Source of the DNA: Armillaria gallica
Taxonomy: Eukaryota; Basidiomycota; Agaricomycetes; Agaricales; Physalacriaceae
Direction: 5' to 3'
NCBI GenBank assembly: GCA_037576215.1
Contig: JBANDB010000008.1
Coordinates: forward strand, 4,154,001-4,218,000
DNA: 64,000 nt
Shown: piece by piece, positions 10,463-23,672 of the stretch
How the letters are laid out: each line of letters begins with the position of its first letter
How positions within the stretch are numbered: the stretch's first letter is position 1
The notes under the pieces: generated by a model
Seen by the model: only the letters and a program-made list of their open reading frames with translations
The model's database searches: none
Told to the model about the DNA's origin: nothing
Made by a program: the position numbers and the translations under genes

Positions 10463-13314
10463 TCATCCTTGCGCAACAATAACCCCAGGGAACATCTGAG
10501 CCTGAGCCTGCACCTGCACCTGCGCAGCTTCCAGCAACTTCTTCTTGCGCCCATTCCCTGTACCCACACCCGTGGCTCCCTTCTTCTTCTTTGGCGCAGT
10601 AGCCTCTCCTCCTGGTGTAGCCGCCGCCGCCGTAGTCGCATTGCCTGACGGAGCCGCAGAGCCGGCAGGCTTTGACTTCTTCTTCGCAGATGTCCCACCT
10701 GCCTTGATGATCTGCCCCAGCGGTCCCATCTTCATCTGACTTGGTGCTGGTGCGTCGTCCGGTATAAGAGTGTCTGGCGGCGGTGAGCTGGGAGGGGGTG
10801 GTGGTGGCGCAGGTATTGGTATCGGAGCGCCTGAGGAATCTGTAAGAAGAGGGTACGAGTTGAGAGTCGGGGGTGGTGGAGGCGGCGGGGCCGACATCGC
10901 TGAGATGCGGTTTTGATAGAAGGGCTTGAGCAATCCGATCTGATCCTTGACTTTGCCCACGGTAAGGGGAACGAATGAAGGTGGCGGCGGATAGGGTGGG
11001 GGCGGTTCTGAGGGCTTGACACTAACGGACAAAATCAGCACATGAACGTCAAAGTGATAGAGGATGTACGCAGTAGACAGAGGTCCTTTTGACCGTTTCT
11101 TGCCTTTGAGAAGCCGCTTCGGGATAGTCAGACTCGACATTCCCAACTCTTCCGCAATACCAAGCTCGCGTAGTCCCAAATAATCCATTCCCAGAGATTC
11201 CGCAAAGTCGCCCCTAAAGGTTCATCAGCGAAGAACAAAAGGTAGAATGATAAAACAACGTACAAAGCCAGGACACCGGCCTCGTCCTCGTCTTCCTCTT
11301 CGAATAGCCCCTCGTCTTCCACAGCTTCGACGGCAGTCTAAAGAAATATTCAGTTTGAGAACCAAGCCGCAGGAAAATCGTATGCTGACTGCTTCTCGGT
11401 ACGCCCCAACAAGCTTCTTCTCTAAATCATTCAATCGTGATCCATAACGCTCAACGTCATCAGAAATGTATCGCTCGAGGTCTTGGACTCGCGTCACACC
11501 ACTCTCGAACAGAGTATGCAATATGATTTCCTGGAGATCCGTTCAGCGACATGAACTGCTTCATCACAAGTATGTGCTCACCTCTGCGGTCATCGTATTT
11601 GAATACTTGTCTGACAAAAATCTGATAGTTCGCCCAACATTCAACAGATAATCCGACGTGACTCCAGCAAGGACGTCCAAAGCAGACTGCGATGTCCCTA
11701 ATCGACAACACTTGAGCTGAGTACAAAACCAATCACAACGCAGGCGTACCTTGAAACCCAGAATGCTCCAAAACTTTCTTGCTCATCCACTGCAAACAAT
11801 CCGTACTGTTCTTCTCGCCAATATCCTCTATTCGCATCCCCATCCTCCCCAAACTCCACGGCCGTGTATCAACATCCACTACCGCTGCCTCTTCATCAGG
11901 CACGATCATCGGCTCGCCCAACGATGAATCGCTATCCTCAGTACCCGTTCCTCCCAGTGCTGAAAACTTGGCATGGGTATGCCTCACCCTTCTCATCGTC
12001 CGTATATTGTTGTTCATAAGCGTCAACAACGACTTGGGATTCGGCCTCGGAGGCTCAGGCTGTTTCCGTCGTTTCTTGCGCTTCAGAAGCAGAGATTTGG
12101 GCGGGCGGGGTTGTGGGACCCCAGGCAGACCATTAGGAAGTAGCAGATCAGATTGCGCCGCCGTCCACCACATCTGTGTGATATCGTCGCTTTCAGAGGG
12201 AAGGGGTATCGGATATTGAGGTGCCACTCGCGCCCGTTTGCGCGGACGAGCAATCTGCCCATTCAGCTTCCGCTTCTCGCCTGTTCCCACCTCTAGCCTC
12301 ACTTCAATCGAGTCTTCCTCACCGCTCTGGTAATCCAGTGCGAACACCCGAAGCGCGTCGCGTGGGGGAGAGTCATGGTTTAGTTTTGCAAACAGCGACA
12401 TACCGTGCTGTGTCCGGATCAGCGCAGGTGAGTCGGCAAAAGGGAGATCTCGGCGTTGTAGAGACGCAGCTGTAGGTTTGACAATAGCCTTTGCGAGGGG
12501 GCCTGAGCTGGACGACCGGTGATGCACCATGCCTGGCCTTGAGTATCCGTTCACCATGCCATTCAATTTAGGACCCTGTAGTGCAGCAGGAATTACAGGA
12601 TCTGCTCGTTCCTTGCGATCCGTGATATTTCTTAACAGCTTGTCCGCTTTGCCCTTGAGCCGATTGACGCAGTGCCGTAGTGGATGATTCTAACGCGCTG
12701 TCAGAACAAAACAACAAAGAAATTGCAGTAAACGCACATCTCCATTGTAAGTGTAGCAATTCGTCCATATCAAGTCCAAATCGTCCTGGAATTCGCGTTT
12801 CGACTTGTAACTCTTCGCCTTGACTTTTCTCGCCATCGTCTGGAAGTCCATGGGGTTTTGAATGACTGTACCAAGTCAGCAAACAATAAACGAAATGCAG
12901 GAGTACGCACTGGTATGATAATCCGGAGCCTCCGTCTTGGACACCGGTTTGAGGAAAGCGTCCGCGTCGTGATTGTCCTGTTGAACCGGCGGCTAAAGCT
13001 CAGCGCGTTACATCATCGAAAAACGTGACACACAATAGTAACTGTCCGCAAATCCGCAAGCAAACCATCCAGAGAATCATAAAACGGATCCGACAACTTG
13101 TCTCCGGTGTGCTAGAAGACGATTACTAAAGTGGGATTGGAGTAAAATAACCGCGACGTACTCTGCCTTCCTTGACCGTCGTCAACAGCAATTTGAGGTC
13201 GGTATTCGGGAACGCCTCTCTGACATGACTCTCCGTAAGTGTCCTCAGGAGATTCTACGCATACAGCGGTGAGAAACGCGATAGAAATACAGAAGAACAC
13301 GGACGCACATTCAT
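10463..13314 (-). CDS. SPT7: SPT7-like SAGA complex subunit (bromodomain, histone fold)
   Basis: This is a likely Spt7, a scaffold subunit of the SAGA histone acetyltransferase complex in the nucleus. The start ATG is at 13314; a short first exon (Met-Asn) is followed by an intron and NLLRTLTESHVREAFPN. The bromodomain spans about 12,960-12,600, with the ZA-loop part APDYHT and the acetyl-lysine-binding YN motif (NCYTYNGD). It is followed by HPLRHCVNRLKGKADKLLRN. Exons around 11,760-11,390 encode a histone-fold-like segment with HTLFESGVTRVQDLERYI. The C-terminus (10,463-11,190) contains IPKRLLKGKK and long Pro-, Ala- and Lys-rich stretches. The gene has at least six short introns. The assignment rests on the domain order and fold-specific motifs; exact splice sites are inferred. 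Confidence 0.8.
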
Positions 13315-13562
13315 GATGGTGGTCGGAAGACAAGCCGAGTCGATCAGGTCGGAGTTTGAAATTGAAGTATAAGTACCCAGACTGGGTTGTTTGACCAAAA
13401 AATGCCCCCCCAGATGTCTCCAGATGTAACAAGGCAATTAGATTACGGTAATTACTTAGGTATCCCGCCGACATACCAGCGGCGTCTGTACAAGTACAAG
13501 ATGTGCTGTAACTGGTTGTAAACATATAGTATCGATATCCATTCGGTCGTTCATTCATTATT

Positions 13563-15541
13563 TCATTGACTCGCCGCCTTCTCCATCGCTTTCCGAATAG
13601 GATTCTGGCTCTTTGGCAACGCGCCGCTCTTCTCCAGTCTGTCGAATAACACAAACAGCTTCTCCATCTCCTGCTCCTTTTCTTCTTCAGTCATGTCGGG
13701 CAGCTCTGGTTTCTCCATCGTGTTGCCCGTAATCGGGTTGATGATCTTGCCATCGGGCGCGGTGGGTTCAGCAGATGAAGAGGTATCCTCGGGTCCAGGC
13801 GCAGACATGATGCCCTTGTTAAACAAGAACCCAGCCACGTTGCCGTACCCGACAAGGCTTGATAATATCCGCGCGTCCGAGTCGGACATTGCAAACAACA
13901 TCTCCCCCACAGAGTCCTTCAGCCGTGGGTGATACACGCTGCCCATGAGCCGCAAACAGCGACCAAGCATATCTGACCGCCCCTCCAACGGAGCCGACCT
14001 ATCCAAATCTGGAGGCACAATCCATTCGCGGAGCCGTCCGCGCGTTGTCGCATCTGCGAGGCACAGGCGTGTAATAAGCACAATTAGCGGTGAAATAATA
14101 TCATCGAGGGACCCGTCCAGCTGCTCCTTCTTTGGGCGCTCGCGTACAGAGGAATCATCAGGGTCAATGGACCCGGGAAAATAGTGTGAGAAAGAGACTT
14201 CGAGGAGGTCGTGGGCACGCAGGAGAATGTCTTGCTGTATAGCCGTATTCGGTGATGGACTCCTCGACAAAGACCTGCGCCCCGCAACAGACAACACCGA
14301 CAGAGCCCGGTCCAATGTACTTGACTTTGGAGGAGTCTGAGAGAGTACCGGTGAATCGCCACCACTGCTGCTGGACGTTTTGGGGCTACTGCTCGAACTA
14401 CGACGCTCTGGGGTCGAGGGACCGAGCCATATGGGCCTGAGGGAGGACGAGATGGGTATCGTGATAAGGGCATGGATAACGTGAGTCAATGGTGACACCA
14501 AGGGGCTGGGGAACGTCGGTGGCAACGAGTAGAATGTTCGTAACAGAGACGGTAATAACCCGTCGAGATTGGAACTCCAAAAGTCACCCATAGCCTTCTG
14601 CCCATCGGTGGCTTGTGGAGTCTGTGGCTCAGCATCGACCATCTGCCAGCCATCAGCCTCTCCGGAGTCACGACAAGAGATCTCGCGGCGCACCTTTGGG
14701 TAATGCAGCAACAGATTGAACGTGAACTTTAGCAGATCCGCCGTGGCTTCACGTCCAAGCTTGGTACCAGCCTGTATGGCGACGAGCATGGCATCAAGCT
14801 TGCTGGCGATGATATCGACGATGCCTCTCCGCTTATGATTATGGTCTTCAACGAGCGAAACGATCCAAGACGGGCCCGACACCGTCGCCAAGAACAATAT
14901 GCGCGACAGAATGAAGACTTGATCCGGCGTCGTCGATTTCTACGTAAAAAATAAGCGGGAGCGAGGAAGAAAGCGAAGAAAGGCTCACATCAAGCATGCC
15001 CACACAAGTTTCGCCACCGCCAACATCCTTGCCAATAAAAATACCCCTGGCATGCTCAAACAAAAGCATAGTGTTCGCGATGCACCTTAACGCCTCACTC
15101 GACGCTTCCGGATCGTCCTTGAATGAAATTGATAGCCCCAAGAGCGCGCTCAGCGTCGATGCCGTCGCGAGCGTCTCGGATCCTGATGGGTTCTTGCCAA
15201 GGGTTTTCACAGCAAGCAAGGCTTGGGCGGCGTCTTGCGGGGGATAAGCTGGGAAGGACAGGCAGAGAACGGAGGCCGCACCCTTGGACGATAATCTCCC
15301 ATTGCTGGTTCCATGCTTAGCAGTGGCTTTGAGGTCGCGTAGAATGGTATCGATAAGAGTTTTACGGGTATCGTTGCTGAACGTGAAAGGCGGCGCTATC
15401 AAGAAGAGAACCGTAAGAACTGTAAATCTCGGAAAGAACGACCGACCGGAGCATACCGTTAATTATGCTCTGTAGCACCACGGATCGCGACGAGGAAGAA
15501 GGGAGCGCGGTATACGACTCGAGCAGGTCAACGCCCGACAT
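13563..15541 (-). CDS. RIC8: RIC8 / synembryn, G-alpha chaperone and GEF
   Basis: Ric8 proteins fold and activate G-alpha subunits independently of receptors. The predicted start (ATG 15541, MSGVDLLESY) precedes an intron with donor GTATGC at 15456 and acceptor at 15396. The second exon (TLIDTILRDLKATAKHG) is followed by a further intron (about 14,940-14,990) and a long last exon. Family hallmarks near the C-terminus are GNVAGFLFNKGI, NPITGN and MTEEEKEQEMEKLFVLFDRL. Low-complexity Ser/Pro stretches (about 14,340-14,410) look like an insertion in a loop. The stop at 13563 lies about 250 bp upstream of the SPT7 start on the same strand, so the interval must hold both the terminator of this gene and the SPT7 promoter. 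Confidence 0.85.
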
Positions 15542-15996
15542 CCACCGCAAGAAAGTGAAATAACAGTAGAATGCAAGCGAGCAGGACGCAGGCGACGGCG
15601 ACAAAGGCAAGCAAGCAAGGTGAAAGGAAAAGGAAGGATTCTTCTGTATCCGTTGCCGTTGCCATGCCTGTCACTTTTTCACTCCGCTCACCTAATTTCA
15701 ATATCAGTGCCTGACTCGGCGCATTGACTGTTCGCGGCTGACGTTGCTGACGTTGTGAGATACCTCAACGAGCCTCAACGACGATACCCTGGATGACGAC
15801 GACGGCGACGACGGCGACAGCGGCGATGACAAGATTCATTTTTTATATTCATTCACACTAATCTCACGGCCGCCTCTCACCGACAACTCCTGGCGCCCGC
15901 TCAACGTTTCAGCAGACAGCCGGCATGAAGTTTTTCAATATGTCTAGTAGTGTTATTGGCATTGCCTGGACCTTTCTCCTCCTGTGGGGCACTATC

Positions 15997-16954
15997 CTAC
16001 ACCATCTTCCCCCACTCACTAATCGCCAAGTCAATCGCCACCATCAGCTCAACAACAATCGCGTGGTGCTTCGGGACCACCTGGAACGAATCCTGCGAAT
16101 AGTCCGACGGCATAGAAAAGAACGACGCCGCGAGCGAGTGGGACTTGTACGCCTTGAGGGGCGCATCCTCATCGTCGACGAGCGTGGTGCCCTCGAGGCT
16201 GTCGGCCGAAACGGATGTCGACGGCGATACTTCTTCAACTGTAGCAGCAAGCTTCGGAATAAACAGTGTCTGGGTGTAGATGGCGCGTCGTTTCAGGCTG
16301 TAAGGAATCTGGCTTCGGCGCTGAATGTCCTCAGATCTCCCGAAAGAGTGTCGAGTTGGGCTGGCTGGGTGCAAGCTGGATAGACTGGCCGATTTCGCGT
16401 GCAAGGCAGTAGGCTGGGCGTGTACAAGTTGGATATTCTTTCCTCTGGGAATACGAGTCTGGCGATTTACTGGCGGCGGCGGCGGCGGCGGCTTCGAGTT
16501 TTCACGACCACGAGTGAGCTGCACCATCATCAGACAAAAAAACAAAACTCTCCGCAATGGCACTCACTCCTCCTCTCGCAGCCTTCGTATTCCTCACCGT
16601 CGCCTCAGCATTGACAGATCTCAGCTTTACTCGCGCATTGGCCAACGGCGTGATCTCTTTGAACATCGGAGACGGCGCTCTCCTGTGCACATCGCGCAAC
16701 GGAACCACCTCGAAACGATGCGGAGTCTTGTCTCGAACGGCGATTCGCGTCTTCATCGTCAAGGGCACCACCAGTTGAGGCCTCTTTGGTGGAGGCAACT
16801 CAACAATCGACGGAATTCGCGCAGACGGTCGTTCGCGCATCGCATAGAGCAGAGCATCGCCAAACTCGGGCGAGACAGTCCATTTACCATTGGCGTTTGA
16901 GCGAGGGAATACAAAGTTGGCATCGAGCGAAGGCGTAGGCATGGTGGAAGACAA
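15997..16954 (-). CDS. Uncharacterised basidiomycete protein, two exons
   Basis: I do not recognise a family. Exon 1 starts at ATG 16954 (MSSTMPTPSLDANF). A clean 49-bp intron (16519-16567, GTGAGT...CAG, phase 0) joins KAARGG to LTRGRENSKPPPPP. The product is about 302 residues, rich in Pro, Ser and Arg, with no signal peptide or membrane segment and a C-terminal part (VVELMVAIDLAISEWG) that may be helical. Its start lies only 40 bp from the AP-1 mu stop on the same strand, so its promoter must overlap the 3' end of that gene. The intact frame across a perfect intron supports a real gene. Confidence 0.6.
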
Positions 16955-16993
16955 ACAGAGAACCGATCATTAGAAAGTAATTACATTTCTATC

Positions 16994-18656
16994 CTACATA
17001 GGCGGTCTTATTGGAGCACTGCCCTTTTCTAACGCCGTCCGTAAACTGTGAAGAAAATCAGCAATCACCGCCAGTCGAATACCATTCTACGCACCTGTAA
17101 TCATCGCCATTCTGTGTTATATACCTCACCCAAGGCAACGCCTGGTACCCGCTCTTCTCAACAATCTTCAGATACCGCACCTGGATACCACTAACCGTAA
17201 AGTAGGGTATCTCAAATTTGACCGTGATAGGCGCGCGCTTCTCAGGCTCTTGCTCTACAACAATCTCAGCTGCCAAAGAAATACCCCAAACAAAGCGCAA
17301 CTCACCACTCTTCACACTGGGCAACCCGAAATGCGCCCTCATCAAAAACTCCCTTCCACCTCCAAGCTGTTTTATCTTCCACACAAACGCACTCTTATCA
17401 GGAGCATACTGCACCGAACCAGTCGACGCCTATCCAAACCATCAGCAACACGCCAACCAAAAAATCTAACAAACTCACTCTAAACTTGGGGCTGTCTGCA
17501 TCATCCGGTACCGGCACATAAATCTCGACATTGCTCGCCGTGCTCCGTCTCTTGAACTGTGCAAGCACTTTGACCACATACTCCACCCGACTACCCTTAT
17601 GACTCTCCACCGCCGCCTCGACCCAAACAAGCGGCTTAACCGGCGTGCTCAACCGATAGCTCATCAACTCAAACTCTCCATCCGGCGGGATAAACGAAAT
17701 CGTCCGGTCATTCTCGAACCGCGACAGCCGTACACACTGGTGGAACTTGACGTCTTCCATCTCTATAGCCTTTCCCCGGGCAGCTACGAACCGCAGTCAA
17801 CGAAACACTCGGAAGAACACAGTCGTGGACTCACTCCTCCCCGTACTCTCAAACATGACCTTGTCGTTCAGTCCCAGCCGCAGTTCAGGCATTCCACTGA
17901 GGTAGCATTTCATCTTGACTGCACCCAGAATCTCTGACCGTACGACATTTCCATTCGCATTGACCTGCTAGCCATGAGACAAACATAAAAAGAGTAGCAA
18001 TAGACACGCACCAGCAAATTGACACTCTCAATAACATCCAAAAACACCTCGTTCTTCCTGTACCTAATCCCCTCTGTACGCCATGACACCGCGTTCGTCA
18101 CCGCTATCGGTGGCCTCACCTGAACTTCCAGTTTATGCGATTCCTGCGTGATGTACCTAAAACAAAGCATATCAGCAAGCACCAAGCCAACGCCAAACGG
18201 AAAACTCACTCCTGCAGAATTTTGCTCTCCGTCGTCTGCGGATACCCAAAATCCATCATCTCATCCATCAACTCATATATAATCACAAAATTATCCCTAA
18301 TACTCTCCTCCTCCAGCTCCTTGAAGTACTCAACCAGGACCTGCGTCAGCCGATGCAGGAAAATAACCGTCTCAGCCGCATTGATATTCCTCTTCGACAG
18401 GGCCAACACTACCAACCAGTCAACATCCACCACTCCAATCCACACACAACCACTCACGATACAAATTGCTAAACCTTACATGCACGTAATTCACGCCCTC
18501 CTTTGAGAAACACGGCGTCACTTGCTGGCCCTCCTCCTCGATGTCCAGGATGTACGGCAGGAATTTCTCCACGTACGACGCCGGTACATCGTCCCTATAC
18601 GACCGCTGAATCAGTGGCTTGCCCTTGAGGTCGAGTATCGCAATGAGGGAGGTCAT
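16994..18656 (-). CDS. APM1: AP-1 complex subunit mu (medium adaptin)
   Basis: This is the medium chain of clathrin adaptor AP-1, which selects cargo at the trans-Golgi network and endosomes. The N-terminal longin domain starts at ATG 18656 (MTSLIAILDLKGKPLI). It is followed by FLHRLTQVLVEYFKEL, and then by the mu homology domain with LEVQVRPPIAVTNAVSWR, EDVKFHQCVRLSRFEN and PPDGEFELMSYRL. The last intron splits the C-terminus, giving ...NGDDYSLRTALEKGSAP and a stop at 16994. At least five other short introns are visible. The motifs match AP-1 mu rather than AP-2 mu. Confidence 0.95.
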
Positions 18657-19676
18657 TGGTGGTGGACGGAAAGAGAGAAATGGAGGTGTTGCCAAATGTG
18701 GAAATCACCGCCTTCCTGAACACGTCGGACCTGAAAAGCACGGCGATTGATGGGACCAACAGTGCGGGATTTTCTCTCTGTGTGTTCTTGGATAAATTCT
18801 CACCTCGTCCAGCTTGACCCTGTCGCAGCACCTCTTTAACGCGTCGGTTGCCTGTAGACATCAATATGTATGCGCCTCTCATGTAGACCACAGCCTTTCA
18901 TAGCTAATTGTTGCATACAGACTCGTGACGATTAGAACAGTACAACCGACATACTCCCATGGCATCCTTAGTAACGGATTCATCAACCTCCTGCGAGCAT
19001 TGTGCTAATGTGATACTTTCCTCTAAGCTACGGATTGCTGTGTATACATCGGCGGCGCTGCCGAACCTCTCGAAACCCACGGAGAGAGTGAGATGATTGT
19101 TTTATACTTCCTCGCCATTCCTTTACGCTGTTGAGTGCTGATTCCATTCTCTTTAGGCTCTGTGTACTAGCCCCCGGTCTGAGTTTTACGTCCCACGGCT
19201 TCAAATCTTGACTTGCGCTGGCATTTTAGACTACGTCTCATGCTCAAATTCGGTTCAACTGCCCGACGCCCTCTTTCAGACCCGACCTGTGTGTTGCATC
19301 TAGGTAAAAGCCGCCGTCTGAAGACAAGATTCATATACTGAATCAAAGAATGAGGGACTCGGCTTCTGCAGCTACTGGATTTTCACCGATTCTTGTCAAC
19401 GTCGGTACTCTGCGGAAGGATTGAGTGAGAGATTTTATTTTTCATGGCTTTTGTTACGAGCTTATATTATCTGCAGTGCCGACGCTTTTTAGACGCGGCC
19501 ACCATTCAAAACATGCTAATTCTGGACAATGTTTTTGCGGTTTTGGGGCCTAAAATATGCTAAAACCCGGACAAGTTTAGCGAGAGCTTCTGAGAGCCTA
19601 TGCTAGGATCTTCCTTCACAACAAATCCCTGGGGGGGGGAAAGCAGAGCCTAAATTCTTTTTATACAGAGCATCGC
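18657..19676. other. Intergenic region, possible small gene unresolved
   Basis: This contains the AP-1 mu promoter region. On the minus strand, 18,720-19,100 has splice-like signals and a short open stretch reading RFGSAADVYTAIRSLEES, but no in-frame ATG and no family I can name. The rest (19,110-19,670) is AT-rich with a G run at 19,632 and no supportable gene. Confidence 0.4.
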
Positions 19677-21072
19677 TTAATACTGTTCCAACGCTACGCC
19701 CAGGGAAAGATTAGTAACCCACGTATTGGCATACTTCCTCGTTTCAGGATCGAAAGGCCCGAAGTGATTCTCTTCCCCATCCAGGGTCCAAAACTCATAA
19801 TACACGAAACCGCGATCTTCATAACCATCATGCATCAATCCGCTCTTCTTGTTCTTCAGTTGAAGCTCCTTCATGAATTCCACCATCACCGGCTCCATTT
19901 TGCGCCAGGCTGATCAGACGTTCAGTGCTACATCACATATAAAGATTCGAACAACATACCTCGCTCAGTTAATGGCTTGGCTTGCGCTACAAGCTTATGC
20001 GCTGCAATTTTCCTCCAGGGTACCCTATAGATCAAGTCCTCCCATCCAAGTGCCTCGAGCTTCTCAATGACACTGACGCCGAAATGACCATCAGATTCAA
20101 CTTCGAAGCTTCAATACACAGACTTACGCCTCGAGTCTCTTTCGACGAATCACACTTAGCTCGTCTTTGCGTGCATTTACTCTCTTTGCCAACCATGTGT
20201 CGCACATATCCCCGTGCTTCAGCAAATCAATCAATAATGGAAGCACTGTACAACGGGACCACATGCACCGCTTCAATAGCAACCAAGTAAGCCTTTTTCT
20301 TTTCGCACCATTCGTTGAAGTTAGTTTCATCGTCAAGCATACCTTTCGCTTCCTCGTTGACTAACATCATGGAAGGAACATAAAGGTACGTCGTGCCATC
20401 TGATAAAGTAGTAATTAGAAGCAAGCGGCGCGCTAAAGATGGTAGGGTCGACCGTAAAGAAAAGACGGGAAGATGATCACGGGTATTATCCTCGTTGATC
20501 GTCGGACCAGTGTCGGACTGAAACTTGATTGTACATACCATGAGCATCCGACTTGTTAATGATACGAAGAAAAACATACATCTCTGTGTTTTGCAAGCAA
20601 TGCTTACAACAGCGTGTGCGAGTGGCCCACTGAACGAGGCTCGTTGCATGTAGACAGAACTAAAGATGTTGTATGAAGATTTGTTAATGATAAGTAATAT
20701 AACAAGTTACAACGAACCTGACAGTATTTGTCAAAAAGCAGACTAGCATAACGAGGTTCCGACAAGTCCTCAGGGAGATCAGGGAGGCCATTCAAGTTCT
20801 GGCGAGCACTCCTCCAGACACCAAGCGAGTTGCGGTCCAGGAGAATCGAACGAAGAAACTTGTTTGTGCGACACAAATGTAGGAGGTTGCGTGGTTCTAG
20901 ATGGCTGAAAATCTGAAGTTGATTGTCAACATCAATAACCGTACAGTGTTGTAGTACTCACCTCGAGAAGAACATCCAAGGGGGTCTCTGACACACGTTC
21001 TAGTAGCCCTTTGAGTCGACGTCGCCTTTTGGCCTCAATACCAGGGGTGCTATGTGGTCGTTTTGGTGCCAT
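19677..21072 (-). CDS. F-box protein, first of three tandem paralogues
   Basis: The protein starts at ATG 21072 (MAPKRPHSTPG), with a basic KRRRLKGLLERVSETPLDVLLE leader. An intron precedes the F-box itself: IFSHLEPRNLLHLCRTNKF, then LRSILLDRNSLGVWRSAR. The N-terminal organisation is that of a common Agaricomycete F-box family, whose members are thought to present substrates to SCF ubiquitin ligases through Skp1. The remainder is spread over several exons and ends with FGPFDPETRKYANTWV near 19,690. The C-terminal domain has no known fold that I can assign. Its closest relative is the next gene upstream (21,529-22,913). Confidence 0.75.
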
Positions 21073-21528
21073 GCTCGGCCAGGCGTGAGGATCGCTGTCA
21101 ATCACGTCAAAAAAAAACAGATCGCTAGAGTTTATATAGGATTCTAGACATGCACGATGACCGTTGATCGGCAGTCGGCAATCGCGGCGGTATACAAAAT
21201 TGCCCTATAGGATACGTATCCATAGTAAGACTGACGTAAAGCAGATACATTCGAACGCGATTTCAAGAATTTTCGGCGGAAAAAAAACCAAAGAAATCGG
21301 AATAAGTATTGCAGTGACTAAAAACGGCTTATCAGCTACACTTTCAGCTTCGCATTTTAAGAGCTTTCGCGTCTGCATATACACTGACCAAGGCTATTTA
21401 GACCAGCGGAAAATATAGCTCAAACGTGGTTTTCGCACACCAGCGTAGTACTGAGCTCCCTGACGGCACCACTGAACCAGAACAGACACCAAGAGAAAAG
21501 AACGGCAATTCCCCCTTTATAACATGAA
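21073..21528. other. Intergenic region between F-box paralogues
   Basis: This holds the promoter of the first F-box gene and the 3' flank of the second. It is AT-rich with short A runs (21,108 and 21,281). No ORF here has support. Confidence 0.6.
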
Positions 21529-22913
21529 CTACCATGAAGGTCCTTCATCGGAGAGCTTCTTCGTGACTGGGTCGAAAGGCCCGAATATGTTGTCTGCTCC
21601 ATCCAGCGTCCACGATTCATAGCTAAAAAACTTCCCAGAAGCACCGACGGATTTTCCCATTGAGAATGGGTCTCTTTTGTTCCTCTGCTGAAGCTCCTTC
21701 ATGAACTCAACCATCACCGGTTCCATTTTGCGCCAACCTGTGAGCAACGAACGATGAGCCAACGCATCGGATAATAGACTCAACATATACATACTTCGAT
21801 CAGTCAATGGCCTGGAGTACGCTACGAGTTTGTGCGATGCGATCTTCTTGCGAGGTATCCTGTCGATTAGAAATTCCCATCCTAGCTCTTTGAGCTTTCC
21901 AATGACGCTGGTACCAAAGAACTAAAAGTTAGAGAGACGAAACAGTAAGACATAGGATGTGAACGGACTCGTCTACTCTCTTTTGACGAATCCTGCCGAG
22001 TTCGACTTTATGTGCCCAGGATCTTGCGGCCAACCAGGCTTCACACTGTTCACCAAGCTGTGGTAACACAATCAGCCAAGCGTCTTCAACTGGAACAATG
22101 CCGCATGTACCTCCTCGATCGCGTTCAAATAAGCCTTTTTGTCTTCGTACCAGTCTTCGAATTTATTCCCTTCGTCCGGCAAGGCTTTGACTTCCTGCGT
22201 CAAGGCGATCATGGAGGGAACGTGATAGTATTCCCTAAGGTCAACACCTAACCAAACTGAGACGTCGTAGCCAAAAAAAAAAAAAGTCAGAGAAACAACT
22301 GACCAGAAAAATGCGATGGGATTATGCTTTTCACTTTGATCAATTCATCAGGTATTATTGGGGTGAAGCTAGATCTATCTGTTAGTTCGTGCCCAAATGA
22401 ACTGCAAAGACCTACATGGCAATATTCTTGAGGCAACCATCACAGCATCGAGTTCGCATCGACCATTGAACATAACTTGCCTTAGCAGACGCTAAGCATA
22501 ACTAGTAGGGTATACCAATGAACGGCATATTAACTGAAGAGTACACATCGACACACCTGGCAATATTTGTCGAACAGTAGGCTTGCGAAATGAAGTTCCG
22601 ACAAACCATCTGGAATATTAGGTAGATTCTCCAAGTTTCGACGAGCACTTTTCCAGACAGAAAGTGCAGAACGGTCAAGAAGGATAGCGCGAAGAGACTT
22701 GCTTGTGCGACAGAGATGAAGCAGATCGTGGGGATCCAAATGGCTGAAAATCTGTTCTCCTTTGTTACAAATGCACCTGACACCGACAGATACTCGACTC
22801 ACCTCAAGGAGGATATCCAAAGGTATATCAGACACGCGTTGCAGCGACCCTTTCAGTCGGCGACGCTTAGCAGCACATGGTTTCCCAGCATTGCGCTGTC
22901 CGTGCTTTGGCAT
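21529..22913 (-). CDS. F-box protein, second tandem paralogue
   Basis: The preferred start is ATG 22913 (MPKHGQRNAGKP), although the frame stays open 36 bp further. The leader KRRRLKGSLQRVSDIPLDILLE, the intron position and the F-box (IFSHLDPHDLLHLCRTSK, LRAILLDRSALSVWKSAR) mirror the first paralogue. So do LSELHFASLLFDKYCQ after the F-box and the C-terminal KMEPVMVEFMKELQ and FGPFDPVTKK. This shows a tandem duplication of the whole gene. Intron phases look conserved but were not mapped in full. Confidence 0.75.
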
Positions 22914-23672
22914 GTTCGCAGCTACACAAAAGGGAACAAAAAGGGCCAACTATTGCTACGTGTCCAGCTGCCAACGCGCTTTCACTTACGTGATTCTCTA
23001 AAAACGCGTTGATCGTGGATGTCAATCAGAAGCAGAAGCACGCAGGAGTGCACCTTCAATGTTCAAGTACGCATTTCCTATTTGGCCGTTTTAAAGTTTG
23101 CTTTGTTCTGAATCATTTTCTAGTCAGACAAGTCAGGGAAAATTCAGGCAATGACGAGTCCGTCTAGGGCAACACTTGGTCAGGTCATGATGGCATGTCC
23201 ATGAAAAACCAAGTAGAGAGCGCGAATAGATGCCTAAACATCCGGAACGAGACAATGATGTTATTTCTCTGTTGCATTTGTAAGCGTGTGTAACGGGGGA
23301 GGTACTACAGCGTTAACAACAGTTATTACTAATTGCTGTTGAACCTCAGGCTATTACCTACCGTGACTTCGATCCCTACTGTTCAATCAGAGATCTCGAT
23401 GAGTGTCCAACTTGTTCGAGACCTCTCATAGTGTCTCCTTCTGCAGAACGATAAATGTGCAGACCAATGTCTTGATAAGTATGTCCTCCTTGTCGGTTGG
23501 CGTTCTGAGGATAGTTTGTATGGTATTGAGGGGAGCAACCCATTGAGCGAGGTACGGGGAGAGAGCTTGCGGGTGAGGTAGATCTCATCTGAAGCTTATG
23601 CGGCGATAAACTTGGCAGTGTTTGTCAGGCAAAAATTCCGGTAGTGGGTCGGGATACTGAGGAGAACCTTTA
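22914..23672. other. Region between F-box copies, no supported gene
   Basis: This holds the upstream region of the second F-box gene and sequence where the C-terminal exons of the third copy would be expected. A minus-strand stretch near 23,376-23,588 is open but has no similarity to the other paralogues' C-termini. Confidence 0.5.

Noticed and set aside
10545..10739. Plus-strand ORF opposite the SPT7 C-terminus
   Set aside because: It is the antisense of a GC-rich, low-complexity Pro/Ala/Lys coding stretch.
18720..19100. Small intron-containing gene upstream of AP-1 mu
   Set aside because: Splice-like sites exist, but I could not find an in-frame start or a family, so it is listed only as an unresolved region.
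19630..19642. Run of G as a regulatory or structural element
   Set aside because: A single short G run without partner runs for a quadruplex; possibly a homopolymer artefact.
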